Origin: Nitrosomonas sp.
Lineage (GTDB): Bacteria; Pseudomonadota; Gammaproteobacteria; Burkholderiales; Nitrosomonadaceae
Assembly: GCA_016708955.1 (NCBI GenBank)
Contig: JADJES010000024.1
Location: forward strand, 1 to 64,000
Direction: 5' to 3'
Length of the DNA: 64,000 bases
The translations under genes and the position numbers were made by a program. Shown here one piece after another: positions 53,715-63,172 of the stretch. The notes beneath the pieces are model-generated. The model was given only the letters and a program-made list of their open reading frames with translations, was not told where the DNA came from and made no database searches. The stretch's first letter is position 1. The number at the start of each line of letters is the position of its first letter.

Positions 53715-55423
53715 TATTGGTTACTCCCTTTTGGGCTTTTTAGACGTGAAACCGCTGCAACAGCGCATTGTTTGATTTGTTCTCGTTTGGCGAAAATCAG
53801 ATAGATCAAAAGTCCTGCCAACAAACCATAGAGCGCATTCAGCAACGAGGTTTGTGTTGTCGTATCGAAACCCGCCTGACCGGCAGGCGATCCCAGGCTG
53901 GACCATGCATCGAGGTCTTGCCACACGGGAAGTCTGCGCTCGAAATATTCTTTGGTGAAATACTTATTGAGATCAATGCCAAAATGACTGACCTTGGGCA
54001 TGCCATGTTCACCTAAATAAGAGGTGTAAACAATGGAACTCATACTGCCGCCTTCCGCCATACCGTTCGTGGTGATTCCCTTTTCCCGGTGATCATGAAA
54101 CAGCCAATCACCTTCCCCATAGCTGTGTTTGCCATCATTGACGGTTTCTAATTTTAGATCAAGCCGTTGTGCCGGCGCCATGTCAAAAACGTCCCGCATG
54201 ATCTGTGCAACCGGGTTGTGCTCCACACCGTCATAATGCGTGATCGTGGCGTGGTGGCCATGCGTATGGACGGCGATCAGTTCACCGCCACTGTTCAGCA
54301 AGCGCAGTTTGATTTTTTGATCCGGCTCAACAATGATCAGAGATTCCCTGAGCGTGTAAGGGAAAGACAAGCCGTTCAGGGTGAAGTAATCCTCGGTTGA
54401 ATCGGTAATGTCATAACGTTGATTCATATCGCGTGCAATGAGTCGAGGATCGTTGTGTTTTTGAATAATGCCGCTCAATTCCTTATCCATTGCATGATAA
54501 TGCAGATCATATTCCTGATCGAATTGCTCACGCACGGCAACGGAAGGATGACGAACATGCCCGGCGCCAATATTTAAAGTTTGCAGCCAGTTATTCGGTT
54601 TGTTTTCTTCAATAACAATCATGCCAGCCAAACCCATTGCCAAATGGGTGTGCGTTTGCACATGGCAGTGGTAAAACATGGTGCCCGGTTGCCGTGCCTG
54701 GAATTCATAAATACGGCGTTCGCCAGGCATCAGTTCCACTTCGCTGGTCTGCGGCACGCCATCTTGACCGCCATGTTCACCGTGTGAGAATGGGTGATCA
54801 ACGCCGTGCAAGTGAATACTGTGCGGGAAATAATGTGTATTTTCCAATACGATTTGGACGATATCGCCTACTTCAACACGGATGACTGGCGATGGTAATC
54901 TCAGCAGTGGATTGGCGCGTACACTTTCAAAATTTTCCGTTGACATGCCGCTGGTCTTTGGCGCGAAAACCCATGCACCGGGTTGTATGCCAGGAGCAAT
55001 ATCAAACGTTGGAACCAATCCGGGGAAATCGGGTGATTTGCCATTCAGTTCCATGATTTCCAGTTTGATGATAATCCGATCAGGATCACCGTCACCATCC
55101 AGATCATCGGTTTTAATGATGGCATCGGGTGAAAGACCCGTCTTCATCAGGGTATCCATCGAAATGTTGTTGGTTCCTTTAACCGCAGCGGCAATCCAAG
55201 CCGGATTATCCGGACTGCAACCCGGCGACGCATCAATCTTGACCCCGTCAATTTCCTGGGCTTCCCGCCATGCAGGGGAGATCTTCGGGTCACACATCGG
55301 CTCAGCGGTTAACGCTGCCGGATCAACTTTTATGGTTTCAGGCAATTTCAGAGAAGCCTGAGCAATTGTTGCTGACGTCAGCATGAAGAAAGTGAGTAAG
55401 GCAATAAAATTATGGATAGGCAT
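53714..55423 (-). CDS. Membrane-anchored two-domain-like multicopper oxidase
   Basis: 569 residues from the ATG at 55423, where a signal peptide (IHNFIALLTFFMLTSATIAQ) starts; an upstream ATG at 55462 is less likely. The trinuclear-type motifs HSIHLHGVDHPF and HTHGHHATITH are present. The type-1 copper motif HCHVQTHTHLAMGLAGM lies in the first cupredoxin domain, while the last domain has HDHREKGITT without a Cys. This is the T1-in-domain-1 layout of type C two-domain oxidases known from ammonia oxidisers. An acidic DDLDGDGDPD stretch may bind calcium. A C-terminal helix (LLAGLLIYLIFAKR) anchors it. Likely periplasmic oxidation of copper or small molecules. Confidence 0.85.
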   Translation of the reverse strand: MPIHNFIALLTFFMLTSATIAQASLKLPETIKVDPAALTAEPMCDPKISPAWREAQEIDGVKIDASPGCSPDNPAWIAAAVKGTNNISMDTLMKTGLSPDAIIKTDDLDGDGDPDRIIIKLEIMELNGKSPDFPGLVPTFDIAPGIQPGAWVFAPKTSGMSTENFESVRANPLLRLPSPVIRVEVGDIVQIVLENTHYFPHSIHLHGVDHPFSHGEHGGQDGVPQTSEVELMPGERRIYEFQARQPGTMFYHCHVQTHTHLAMGLAGMIVIEENKPNNWLQTLNIGAGHVRHPSVAVREQFDQEYDLHYHAMDKELSGIIQKHNDPRLIARDMNQRYDITDSTEDYFTLNGLSFPYTLRESLIIVEPDQKIKLRLLNSGGELIAVHTHGHHATITHYDGVEHNPVAQIMRDVFDMAPAQRLDLKLETVNDGKHSYGEGDWLFHDHREKGITTNGMAEGGSMSSIVYTSYLGEHGMPKVSHFGIDLNKYFTKEYFERRLPVWQDLDAWSSLGSPAGQAGFDTTTQTSLLNALYGLLAGLLIYLIFAKREQIKQCAVAAVSRLKSPKGSNQ

Positions 55424-55805
55424 ATCAGCACACCTTAAAAATTTATCTAATAGTAAAAACAAATAAGGCTGATTGGATCATGTGATTTATTGATGACCGG
55501 TATCAGATTTAATAGCCAGTATCTGTCTGGTATGACAGATCGGTAGGAACAAAATACATTTAATTGTGTATCTGCAGGTAGGTAAAATTATGAGAAATAT
55601 CTTATCTGCATATATGTAATACTTCTACATTATCCGTCAAGCTATCATCTGAATCATTATACAGAACCCTATTACGCTTTTGTGGTTTTTCCATCGTTGA
55701 TTAGATTTTAAATTTTTAACTTACGAAGTAATTATACGAGTGACGAACAAAATTATTTTTACCATCTTGAACCATCTTGAATGTTCGCAAATCATTAAGT
55801 CAGCA

Positions 55806-56954
55806 ATGAAAGAGTGTGTTATTTTTTTCTGTTTAGGATTAGTGAGTTTGTTATTGATTGCATGCCGCGGTAACGAATCCAGCCAGCCGGCATCTGAAAT
55901 GAATCGAGCCATTCCGGTTACATTTATCGCTGTAAAACCGGTCAGCATGCCGGTCAGCCTGGAAACGATCGCACAAACCGAAGGTGCTAAAGAAATTGAA
56001 ATCCGTCCGCGAGTCGGAGGGGTGTTACTTAAGCGGTTATATACTGAGGGTATGGCAGTTAAAGCCGCTCAATCTTTGTTTTTAATTGATCCGGAACCTT
56101 TTCAGAATGCTTTGGCAGAAGCCAAAGCAGGGTTTCTTGAGCAGAATGTTCGTGTTATGCGTGCCCAAAGTGAGGAAAATCGTCAGCGGCAATTGCTGGC
56201 CGAGAATTTTGTCAGTCAGCGCGCCTATGATGTGGCAAAAGCAGATCTGGCGATTGCAGAAGCTGCTTTGCAAGCTGCGAAAGTGCGTGTTCAGCAAGCG
56301 GAACTTAATCTTTCCTATACCACCATCAAAGCGCCAGTGAATGGGATGACGGGCCGTGCTCTTTTCTCCGAAGGTGCGCTGGTATCTGCCAATAACAGTT
56401 TGCTGACGACATTGACCCAGCTCTCTCCGATATGGGTACGGTTTAGTTTTTCAGACAATGAAGTGGCACGATTCGGCGGACATTTAAATGAAAAAAATGT
56501 ACGCAGTGTCAGCCTGATTTTGCCAGACGGGTCTGAGTATCAGCAGGAAGGTAAGCTTAATTTTGCCGCCAGTAAAATCGACCCGTTACTCGGCACACAA
56601 CAATTGCGCGCAACCTTTGAGAATAGCGATCAGCGCATATTGCCCGGTCAGTTCGTGCGTGTGCGGGTTACTGCGGGAGAATCCAGAGCTGTTTATGTGG
56701 TGCCGCAGGTTGCGGTTCTGACTTCGGATCTGGGTCGATATGTGTATGTCATCAATGAGAGCAATGCGGTAATGCAGCGCCCTGTCATTGCAGGCGATTG
56801 GATCGGAAAGGATTGGATTATTCTGGATGGATTGAATGCAGGGGATAGAGTGGTTATAGACAATATGATCAAATTAACGCCCGGCAAAGTGGTTGATCCT
56901 CAATTGCGGGATACGTTACCTTCCGCACAATCCAATGCGGTATCCACCAATTAA
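55806..56954 (+). CDS. RND efflux periplasmic adaptor lipoprotein
   Basis: 382 residues from the ATG at 55806; the frame is open to 55740 but a lipoprotein signal (CLGLVSLLLIAC, Cys lipid site) fixes the start. Membrane-fusion-protein domains follow in order: barrel-sandwich half (IRPRVGGVLLKRLYTEG), helical hairpin (AALQAAKVRVQQAELNLSYT), lipoyl second half (IKAPVNGMTG), beta-barrel (LSPIWVRFSFSD) and membrane-proximal domain. It links the RND pump to an outer-membrane channel. It is 15 bases before the pump gene. No outer-membrane factor is adjacent. Confidence 0.9.
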   Translation: MKECVIFFCLGLVSLLLIACRGNESSQPASEMNRAIPVTFIAVKPVSMPVSLETIAQTEGAKEIEIRPRVGGVLLKRLYTEGMAVKAAQSLFLIDPEPFQNALAEAKAGFLEQNVRVMRAQSEENRQRQLLAENFVSQRAYDVAKADLAIAEAALQAAKVRVQQAELNLSYTTIKAPVNGMTGRALFSEGALVSANNSLLTTLTQLSPIWVRFSFSDNEVARFGGHLNEKNVRSVSLILPDGSEYQQEGKLNFAASKIDPLLGTQQLRATFENSDQRILPGQFVRVRVTAGESRAVYVVPQVAVLTSDLGRYVYVINESNAVMQRPVIAGDWIGKDWIILDGLNAGDRVVIDNMIKLTPGKVVDPQLRDTLPSAQSNAVSTN

Positions 56955-56969
56955 ATAGCAACTGCACAC

Positions 56970-59900
56970 ATGGCCAGATTTTTTATTGAACGACCAATTT
57001 TTGCTTCGGTTCTGTCGATTATTATAGTTCTAGCAGGATTGGCTGCGGCTATGCAATTACCCATCGAACAGTATCCGAGGATCACACCGCCAACGGTTAT
57101 TGTAACCGCAACATTTCCGGGTGCAAGTGCGGAGACCATGATCAAAACGGTGGCTGCGCCGATCGAGGAAAAACTCAGCGCAATTGAAGGCTTGTTGTAC
57201 TTTAATTCCAGCGCTGACTCAAGCGGCCGGCTGACGATTACCATTACTTTTGAAATTGGAACCGATATTGACCGGGCTACTTTCAATGTCAGTAATGAAG
57301 TCAATACCGCCTTGGCACGTTTGCCCGATGAAGTTAGGCGCACCGGCATTACCATTCAGAAACGTTCCAATGATCTGTTGCTGGTTTTTGCGATAACTTC
57401 CAAAGATCCGAAGCATACACCGCTATTTTTGAGTAATTTTATTACGATCAATATCTTGGATGATATGAGGCGTGCCAGCGGTGTGGGTGAAGCCCGGATT
57501 TTTGGCGCACAGGACTATTCCATGCGGATTTGGTTACGGCCTGACCGGATGGCGCAGTTGGGTATTACAACCACTGACATTGCGAATGCCATCCGGGCAC
57601 AGAATGCGCAGCAAGCTATCGGGAAAATAGGCCAGGAACCGGCCTTGGCGGATCAACAATTGGTTTATACCGTGACCGCGAAAGGGCGGTTATTAGAGCC
57701 GGAACAATTTGAAGACATCATTCTGCGCTCGGATGGGCCACGCGGTGTGCTCTATCTGAAAGATGTGGCGCGAATTGAGCTGGGTGCGCAAGACTATGCG
57801 ACGCGTACCTTGCTCAACGGCAAACCGGGATTAGGGATTGGTATTTTTCTGCGTTCGGGTGCCAATGCGCTGGATACAGCAGCCGCTGTTAAAGCCAGGA
57901 TGATTGAGCTGCAGCAATATTTTCCGGAAGGCATGGAATACGTTATCTCTTATGATACTAGCGTGTTCGTCAAAGAATCGATCTGGGAAGTGGTAAAAAC
58001 TCTGGGGGAAGCCATGTTGTTGGTGGTTTTGGTAGTTTACTTGTTTCTGCAGAGCTGGCGTGCCACGTTGATTCCCATCATTGCCATCCCGATTTCCTTG
58101 ATTGGCACCTTTGCAGGGTTATGGCTGCTGGGTTACTCGATCAATACATTGACGCTGTTTGCGATGGTGCTTTCGATCGGCATTGTGGTCGATGATGCGA
58201 TTGTCGTGCTGGAAAATATTGAACGGCTGATGTCGCAGGAGAAGTTGTCGCCGATTGATGCGGCCATCAAAGCGATGCAGCAGGTATCCAGTGCTGTGGT
58301 GGCGATGACGATGGTTTTGGTGGCGGTTTTTATCCCGGTTGCTTTTCTCGGCGGTATCGCAGGGGAGCTGTACCAGCAGTTTGCCGTGACAGTGGCGGTC
58401 GCTGGTGTCATTTCCGGTATTGTTGCTTTGACGCTGACGCCTACGTTGTGTGCGGTGCTACTCCGGCCCGCACACCGTCAATTTGTTTTCTTTACCTGGT
58501 TTAACGCGCATTTTGAGCGTGCACGCAAGTTCTATGTGGGCATGGTTGGTTTGAGTTTGCGGCATGTGGCCAGAAGCGCGCTGATATTTCTGGTGATGAT
58601 TGCTGGCCTGGTTTATCTGGTAAAAAATATTCCGGAAAGCTTTGTTCCTCCGGAAGATCAAGGTTATGTTATAGCGTCAGTAATCTTGCCTGATGGCGCA
58701 ACACTGGCGAGAACAATCAGAACGGCGGATGCCATCAATACCGAGATGGCAAAAGAATCTGCCGTGGCTTTTCAGTTTGCGGTCAATGGATTGGATTTTA
58801 TTGGCGGCGGCAATAAAACCAATGTTTCGACCATGTTCATTCGTTTGAAGGATTGGTCAGAACGCAGCACAACCGCCACGGATATTGTGAAAAAGTTGTT
58901 TCTGATCGGCGCGCAACAACCGGATGGTTTGGCGATAGCTTTTAATCCGCCAGCGATACGCGGCCTGGGCAGTACGGGTGGCTTTGAGCTATTTGTTCAA
59001 AGCCGGACAAATTCAGAGACGGCGCAATTGGCCAGTGTGGTGAATGAGTTGGTACAAACCCTGAAACAGGAACCTAAGTTAGCTACGGTGAATACTTTCT
59101 TGCGGACATCGGTGCCGCAATATTTTGTGGAAGTGGATGAAGCCAAAGCTATCGCGCAGGGTGTTTCCATTTCAGAAATCTATGCTGCGCTTCAAAGTAC
59201 CATGGGATCATTTTATGTGAATGATTTTAATCGTTCCGGACGGACCTATCGCGTGCAGCTGCAAGCTGAAGCGGCTTATCGCATGAAAGCGGAGGATTTG
59301 GGCAAGGTGTATGTGCGCTCAGAATCCGGTTCGATGATTCCTTTGTCTGCACTGAGCACAGTAAAGCATATCGTGGGTGCAGAGCAATTGGAGCGATTCA
59401 ATGGATTGCTGTCGGCAAAAATTATGGGAAGCGGTGCAAGCGGAGTCAGCTCCGGCGATGCGATTGCGTTGGTTGAAAGTATTGCGGCCAGAACATTGCC
59501 GGAGGGTTATCAGATCGCCTGGACCGGCGCTGCATTTCAGGAAAAGAAAATGGGTTCGGCGGCAATTTTTGCTTTCAGCTTGGCTGTGGTGATGGTTTTC
59601 TTGATTCTGGCAGCGCAATTTGAAACCTGGGCACTGCCATTGGCTGTCATTATGGCGATTCCTTTCGCGATGGTGGGCGCGTTGATGGCGATTTTGTTGC
59701 GCGATATGCCGAATGACATCTATTTTCAGATCGGAATGGTGACATTAATCGGACTGACAGCAAAAAATGCAATTTTACTGGTCGAATTTGCCAACCAGAG
59801 GATGAAAGAAGGCATGGCGATTAAACAAGCAGCCATTCAATCCGCTCAGCTACGTTTCCGGCCCATTGTAATGACTTCCATGGCCTTTATATTAGGGGTT

Positions 59901-60080
59901 GTTCCTTTGGTACTTGCAACCGGTGCTGGTTCAGCGGCTCGGCAATCGATGGGAACGGGTGTCTTTGGCGGGATGATCATGGCAACTTTGATTGCGACGA
60001 TATTTGTACCGTTATTTTTTTCCTGGTTTGTGAGAAAACAGTTTCCTAAGCAGCCTAAAGCTGAACAAAACACAATGTAA
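56970..60080 (+). CDS. RND efflux pump, hydrophobe/amphiphile family (AcrB/MexB-like)
   Basis: 1036 residues with the twelve-helix RND plan: an N-terminal helix (FIERPIFASVLSIIIVLAGL), a large periplasmic porter domain, six helices with the proton-relay DD in GIVVDDAIVVLENIERL (about 408), a second periplasmic loop, and a C-terminal set with a matching PFAMVGALMAILL. The absence of charged metal-site features marks it as HAE-type multidrug rather than metal CusA-type. It expels hydrophobic or amphiphilic compounds. Operonic with the adaptor. It is divergent from the copper oxidase pair, without a visible regulator. Confidence 0.92.
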   Translation: MARFFIERPIFASVLSIIIVLAGLAAAMQLPIEQYPRITPPTVIVTATFPGASAETMIKTVAAPIEEKLSAIEGLLYFNSSADSSGRLTITITFEIGTDIDRATFNVSNEVNTALARLPDEVRRTGITIQKRSNDLLLVFAITSKDPKHTPLFLSNFITINILDDMRRASGVGEARIFGAQDYSMRIWLRPDRMAQLGITTTDIANAIRAQNAQQAIGKIGQEPALADQQLVYTVTAKGRLLEPEQFEDIILRSDGPRGVLYLKDVARIELGAQDYATRTLLNGKPGLGIGIFLRSGANALDTAAAVKARMIELQQYFPEGMEYVISYDTSVFVKESIWEVVKTLGEAMLLVVLVVYLFLQSWRATLIPIIAIPISLIGTFAGLWLLGYSINTLTLFAMVLSIGIVVDDAIVVLENIERLMSQEKLSPIDAAIKAMQQVSSAVVAMTMVLVAVFIPVAFLGGIAGELYQQFAVTVAVAGVISGIVALTLTPTLCAVLLRPAHRQFVFFTWFNAHFERARKFYVGMVGLSLRHVARSALIFLVMIAGLVYLVKNIPESFVPPEDQGYVIASVILPDGATLARTIRTADAINTEMAKESAVAFQFAVNGLDFIGGGNKTNVSTMFIRLKDWSERSTTATDIVKKLFLIGAQQPDGLAIAFNPPAIRGLGSTGGFELFVQSRTNSETAQLASVVNELVQTLKQEPKLATVNTFLRTSVPQYFVEVDEAKAIAQGVSISEIYAALQSTMGSFYVNDFNRSGRTYRVQLQAEAAYRMKAEDLGKVYVRSESGSMIPLSALSTVKHIVGAEQLERFNGLLSAKIMGSGASGVSSGDAIALVESIAARTLPEGYQIAWTGAAFQEKKMGSAAIFAFSLAVVMVFLILAAQFETWALPLAVIMAIPFAMVGALMAILLRDMPNDIYFQIGMVTLIGLTAKNAILLVEFANQRMKEGMAIKQAAIQSAQLRFRPIVMTSMAFILGVVPLVLATGAGSAARQSMGTGVFGGMIMATLIATIFVPLFFSWFVRKQFPKQPKAEQNTM

Positions 60081-60187
60081 AAACCCGTGTTATTTTTCAG
60101 GTCTGCTAAGAAGACTCAGAATTAACTGACAAGGCGTGGCTAACCAGTGAGTGTATCTGCGTACATACTGCTGCTACAATCGCAGGT

Positions 60188-61885
60188 ATGAATTTAAGAA
60201 AAACGAAAATACTCCAACCCGTTCAGGAAAAACTGGGGAATACCAATATAATTCTGGTGGGTATGATGGGTGCGGGTAAAACGACCATCGGTAAAGCGTT
60301 GGCTAATTCTCTCGGTAAGGAATTTATCGACTCGGACCATGAGATCCAGGATCGTACCGGTGTAAAAATTCCGGTGATATTTGAGATTGAAGGTGAGGCC
60401 GGCTTTCGTAAACGTGAATCGGAAGTGCTGGCTGAGCTGGTTAAGAAGAGTAATATGGTATTGGCTACCGGTGGCGGCGCAGTACTGAGCCGGGAGAATC
60501 GTCAGATACTGCGGCGCGGCGGGATCGTTATTTATCTTCGGGCGTCGGTTAATGATTTGTACCGGCGTACCCGGTATGATAAAAACCGGCCATTACTTCA
60601 GACACAAAATTTGTTTGCAAAATTGAATGAACTCTATGTGCAGCGGGATGTATTGTATCGTGAAACAGCCCATGTCATCATCGATAGCGGGAAGCAAGGT
60701 GTCCGTTTTTTAGTACAAAGACTCATTAATAAGTTAATATCCATTGATTTCAACAATATAATGCAAAATAATAACAAAAATGCCATGCAAACTATTACGG
60801 TAGATTTTACGCCTTCGTCAGAGAAGCGCAGCTATCCCATCCATATCGGTCACGGAATTCTGCAACAGGTTGACTTGATCGTGTCTTGCCTGCCGCAAAA
60901 AAGAGTCGCTATCGTCAGCAACACGACGATTGCGCCACTCTATCTGGATAATTTGCGCGCAGCATTAGAGAAACAGGGGGTTATTTCTATTTCGATCATC
61001 CTGCCGGATGGTGAGGTCCATAAAAATTGGGAAACCTTAAATTTAATTTTTGATGCGCTCCTTAAGAATCACTGCGAACGAAATACTGCCATATTGGCAC
61101 TGGGCGGTGGTGTGATCGGTGATTTGGCCGGATTTGCGGCGGCGACTTATTTACGCGGCGTGCCATTTATTCAGATACCCACGACATTGCTGGCGCAGGT
61201 TGATTCCTCGGTAGGGGGTAAGACCGGTATTAATCATCCCTTGGGTAAAAACATGATCGGCGCCTTTTATCAGCCGCGTATGGTCCTAACGGACAGCGCA
61301 ACATTGAATACGTTACCGGATAGGGAGCTGCGCGCAGGTCTTGCTGAAATTATCAAGTATGGCTTGATTCGTGATCCGGCCTTTTTTGATTGGCTGGAAC
61401 AAAATATGCATCGCTTGCTAGCACGGGATCCGGTGACGTTGAATGAAGCGATCCAACGCAGTTGTGAGAACAAAGCCGAAATCGTAGCTGCGGATGAAAA
61501 GGAAGAAGGGGTCCGGGCTTTGCTGAATCTGGGTCATACATTTGGGCATGCCATAGAAAATGGGATGGGGTATGGAATTTGGTTACATGGCGAAGCAGTG
61601 GCGGCAGGAATCGTGCTGGCAGCTGATTTATCCCGGCGCATGAAACTCATTAATGAAGCGGATGTTGGCCGTATCCGAAAGATTTTTTTACAAGCTGGGC
61701 TGCCGGTTGTTGCACCTAAAATGCCGCCTGAAAAATATTTGCGATTGATGATGCTGGACAAAAAAGTGGATGCTGGCAGAACACGCTTTATTGTTCTCAA
61801 TCGCATCGGTGAAGCCGTGATGCGGGCGGATATTCCACCTGTCTTATTGAACGAAACGATTTTAGCTTGTATGAATGATGAATAA
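60188..61885 (+). CDS. aroKB: Fused shikimate kinase / 3-dehydroquinate synthase (AroK-AroB)
   Basis: 565 residues in one unbroken frame. Shikimate kinase (about 15-185) has Walker A LVGMMGAGKTTIGKAL, D-S-D-H and LATGGGAVLSRE. A linker rich in Asn (ISIDFNNIMQNNNKNAMQ) runs from about 186-204. Dehydroquinate synthase (about 205-560) has GGGVIGDLAGFAAATYLRGV, QVDSSVGGKTGINHPLGKN and GHTFGHAIE with the zinc histidines. Both catalyse shikimate pathway steps towards chorismate. In most relatives they are two adjacent genes. ATGs inside the linker at about 60760 and 60785 could also start a separate AroB. Followed by dgt with an overlap. Confidence 0.9.
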   Translation: MNLRKTKILQPVQEKLGNTNIILVGMMGAGKTTIGKALANSLGKEFIDSDHEIQDRTGVKIPVIFEIEGEAGFRKRESEVLAELVKKSNMVLATGGGAVLSRENRQILRRGGIVIYLRASVNDLYRRTRYDKNRPLLQTQNLFAKLNELYVQRDVLYRETAHVIIDSGKQGVRFLVQRLINKLISIDFNNIMQNNNKNAMQTITVDFTPSSEKRSYPIHIGHGILQQVDLIVSCLPQKRVAIVSNTTIAPLYLDNLRAALEKQGVISISIILPDGEVHKNWETLNLIFDALLKNHCERNTAILALGGGVIGDLAGFAAATYLRGVPFIQIPTTLLAQVDSSVGGKTGINHPLGKNMIGAFYQPRMVLTDSATLNTLPDRELRAGLAEIIKYGLIRDPAFFDWLEQNMHRLLARDPVTLNEAIQRSCENKAEIVAADEKEEGVRALLNLGHTFGHAIENGMGYGIWLHGEAVAAGIVLAADLSRRMKLINEADVGRIRKIFLQAGLPVVAPKMPPEKYLRLMMLDKKVDAGRTRFIVLNRIGEAVMRADIPPVLLNETILACMNDE

Positions 61886-62998
61886 GCGGATTGCTTATGC
61901 GGTGTCTTCTGATAATTCACGAGGACGCATGATTCCTGAAGAGCCGCCCGCCGGGCGGAGTGAATTTCAGCGTGACCGGGATCGAATCATACACTCTTCA
62001 GCCTTTCGCCGCCTGGAGTATAAAACCCAGGTTTTTGTCAATCATGAGGGGATTTATTCCGTACACGCCTGACGCATAGCCTGGAAGTTGCGCAGATAGG
62101 GCGTTCGATTGCAAGAAACTTGGGGCTAAATGAAGATTTGGTTGAGGCGATTTCACTTGCTCATGATCTTGGGCACACCCCATTTGGTCATGCTGGTCAG
62201 GATGTATTGAATGATTGCATGCGGGAATATGGCGGTTTTGAACATAACCTCCAATCCTTGCGGGTTGTGGATGTTCTTGAAGAACGTTATGCCGCTTTTG
62301 ATGGACTGAATCTTTGCTATGAAACACGGGAAGGAATACTCAAGCATGTGGCTAAAAAAAATATTCCAAAGCTTGGCGCATTAGGAGAACGTTTTCTGCA
62401 GCAAAAAAGGCCTTCTCTGGAAGCGCAGCTAGCCAATTTTTCTGACGAAATTGCCTACAATAATCACGATGTGGATGATGGATTGCGTTCGGGCTTAATC
62501 ACATTGAATCAATTGGAAGACGTCTCTATTTTTTCGCGTCACCTGACACAAGTGAAAGATAAATATCCGGTACTGCCGGAGCGTCGCATGGTTTATGAAA
62601 CGGTGCGCAGTATGATCAATACCCTGGTAATCGATCTTATTCAGCAAAGCACCCGCAATATCAAAGATGCCGGTATCGATACGCTGGCTGCAGTGCATAC
62701 AGCGCCGCCGCTAATCGGCTTTAGCCAACAGATCAAAAAGGAGCAGCAAGAATTGAAAAAATTTCTGTTCGATAACCTTTACCGGCATTTTCGTGTGGTA
62801 CGCATGAATAGCAGAGCGCGTCATACGATTGAGAAGTTATTTGCAGCTTTTAGCTCGGAGATATTGTTGTTGCCTGTCAAATATCAGAAAAAATTTGAGC
62901 AGGAAGGACACCAGGCAATCGCTGACTATATTGCTGGGATGACGGACCGGTATGCGATTAAAGAGTATCAGCGCTTATTTTCTATTACAGAAAATTAA
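61878..62998 (+). pseudogene. dgt: dGTP triphosphohydrolase-like HD protein (Dgt), frameshifted
   Basis: The start ATG at 61878 (or 61875) overlaps the aroKB stop. The first frame has EFQRDRDRIIHSSAFRRLEY and KTQVFVNHEG, then wanders to a TGA at 62070. The second frame has LTHSLEVAQIGRSIARNLGL, SLAHDLGHTPFGHAGQD and GGFEHNLQSLRVVD. Adding one G to the four-G run at 62048-62051 restores EGDLFRTRLTH and a protein of about 373 residues, with the HD-superfamily residues H, HD, D. It hydrolyses dNTPs. Conserved operon position (aroK-aroB-dgt-hemE) argues for function, so a base-call error is likely. Confidence 0.88.
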
Positions 62999-63172
62999 TT
63001 ATAAACAGAGTCTTATTGAAAGAATACTTCTTTTATCGAGGCAGATTGGTTTTTATGCCGGATAGACAATATACGTGATAGCTATTCACTGGTAATATTG
63101 CCGATTGGGAAAAGGTTAATTTATTTGCTTGCAAGTAGCCTTTCAAAAGAACAATAAGATATAGGCTTTTTA

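Noticed and set aside
55505..55550. CTGTCTGGTATGACAG palindrome as a Pho box
   Set aside because: It is an inverted repeat, not the direct double repeat that PhoB binds.
61878..62998. Programmed frameshift in dgt
   Set aside because: No slippery heptamer with downstream structure was seen and dgt is not known to use one; a missing G in a homopolymer is simpler.
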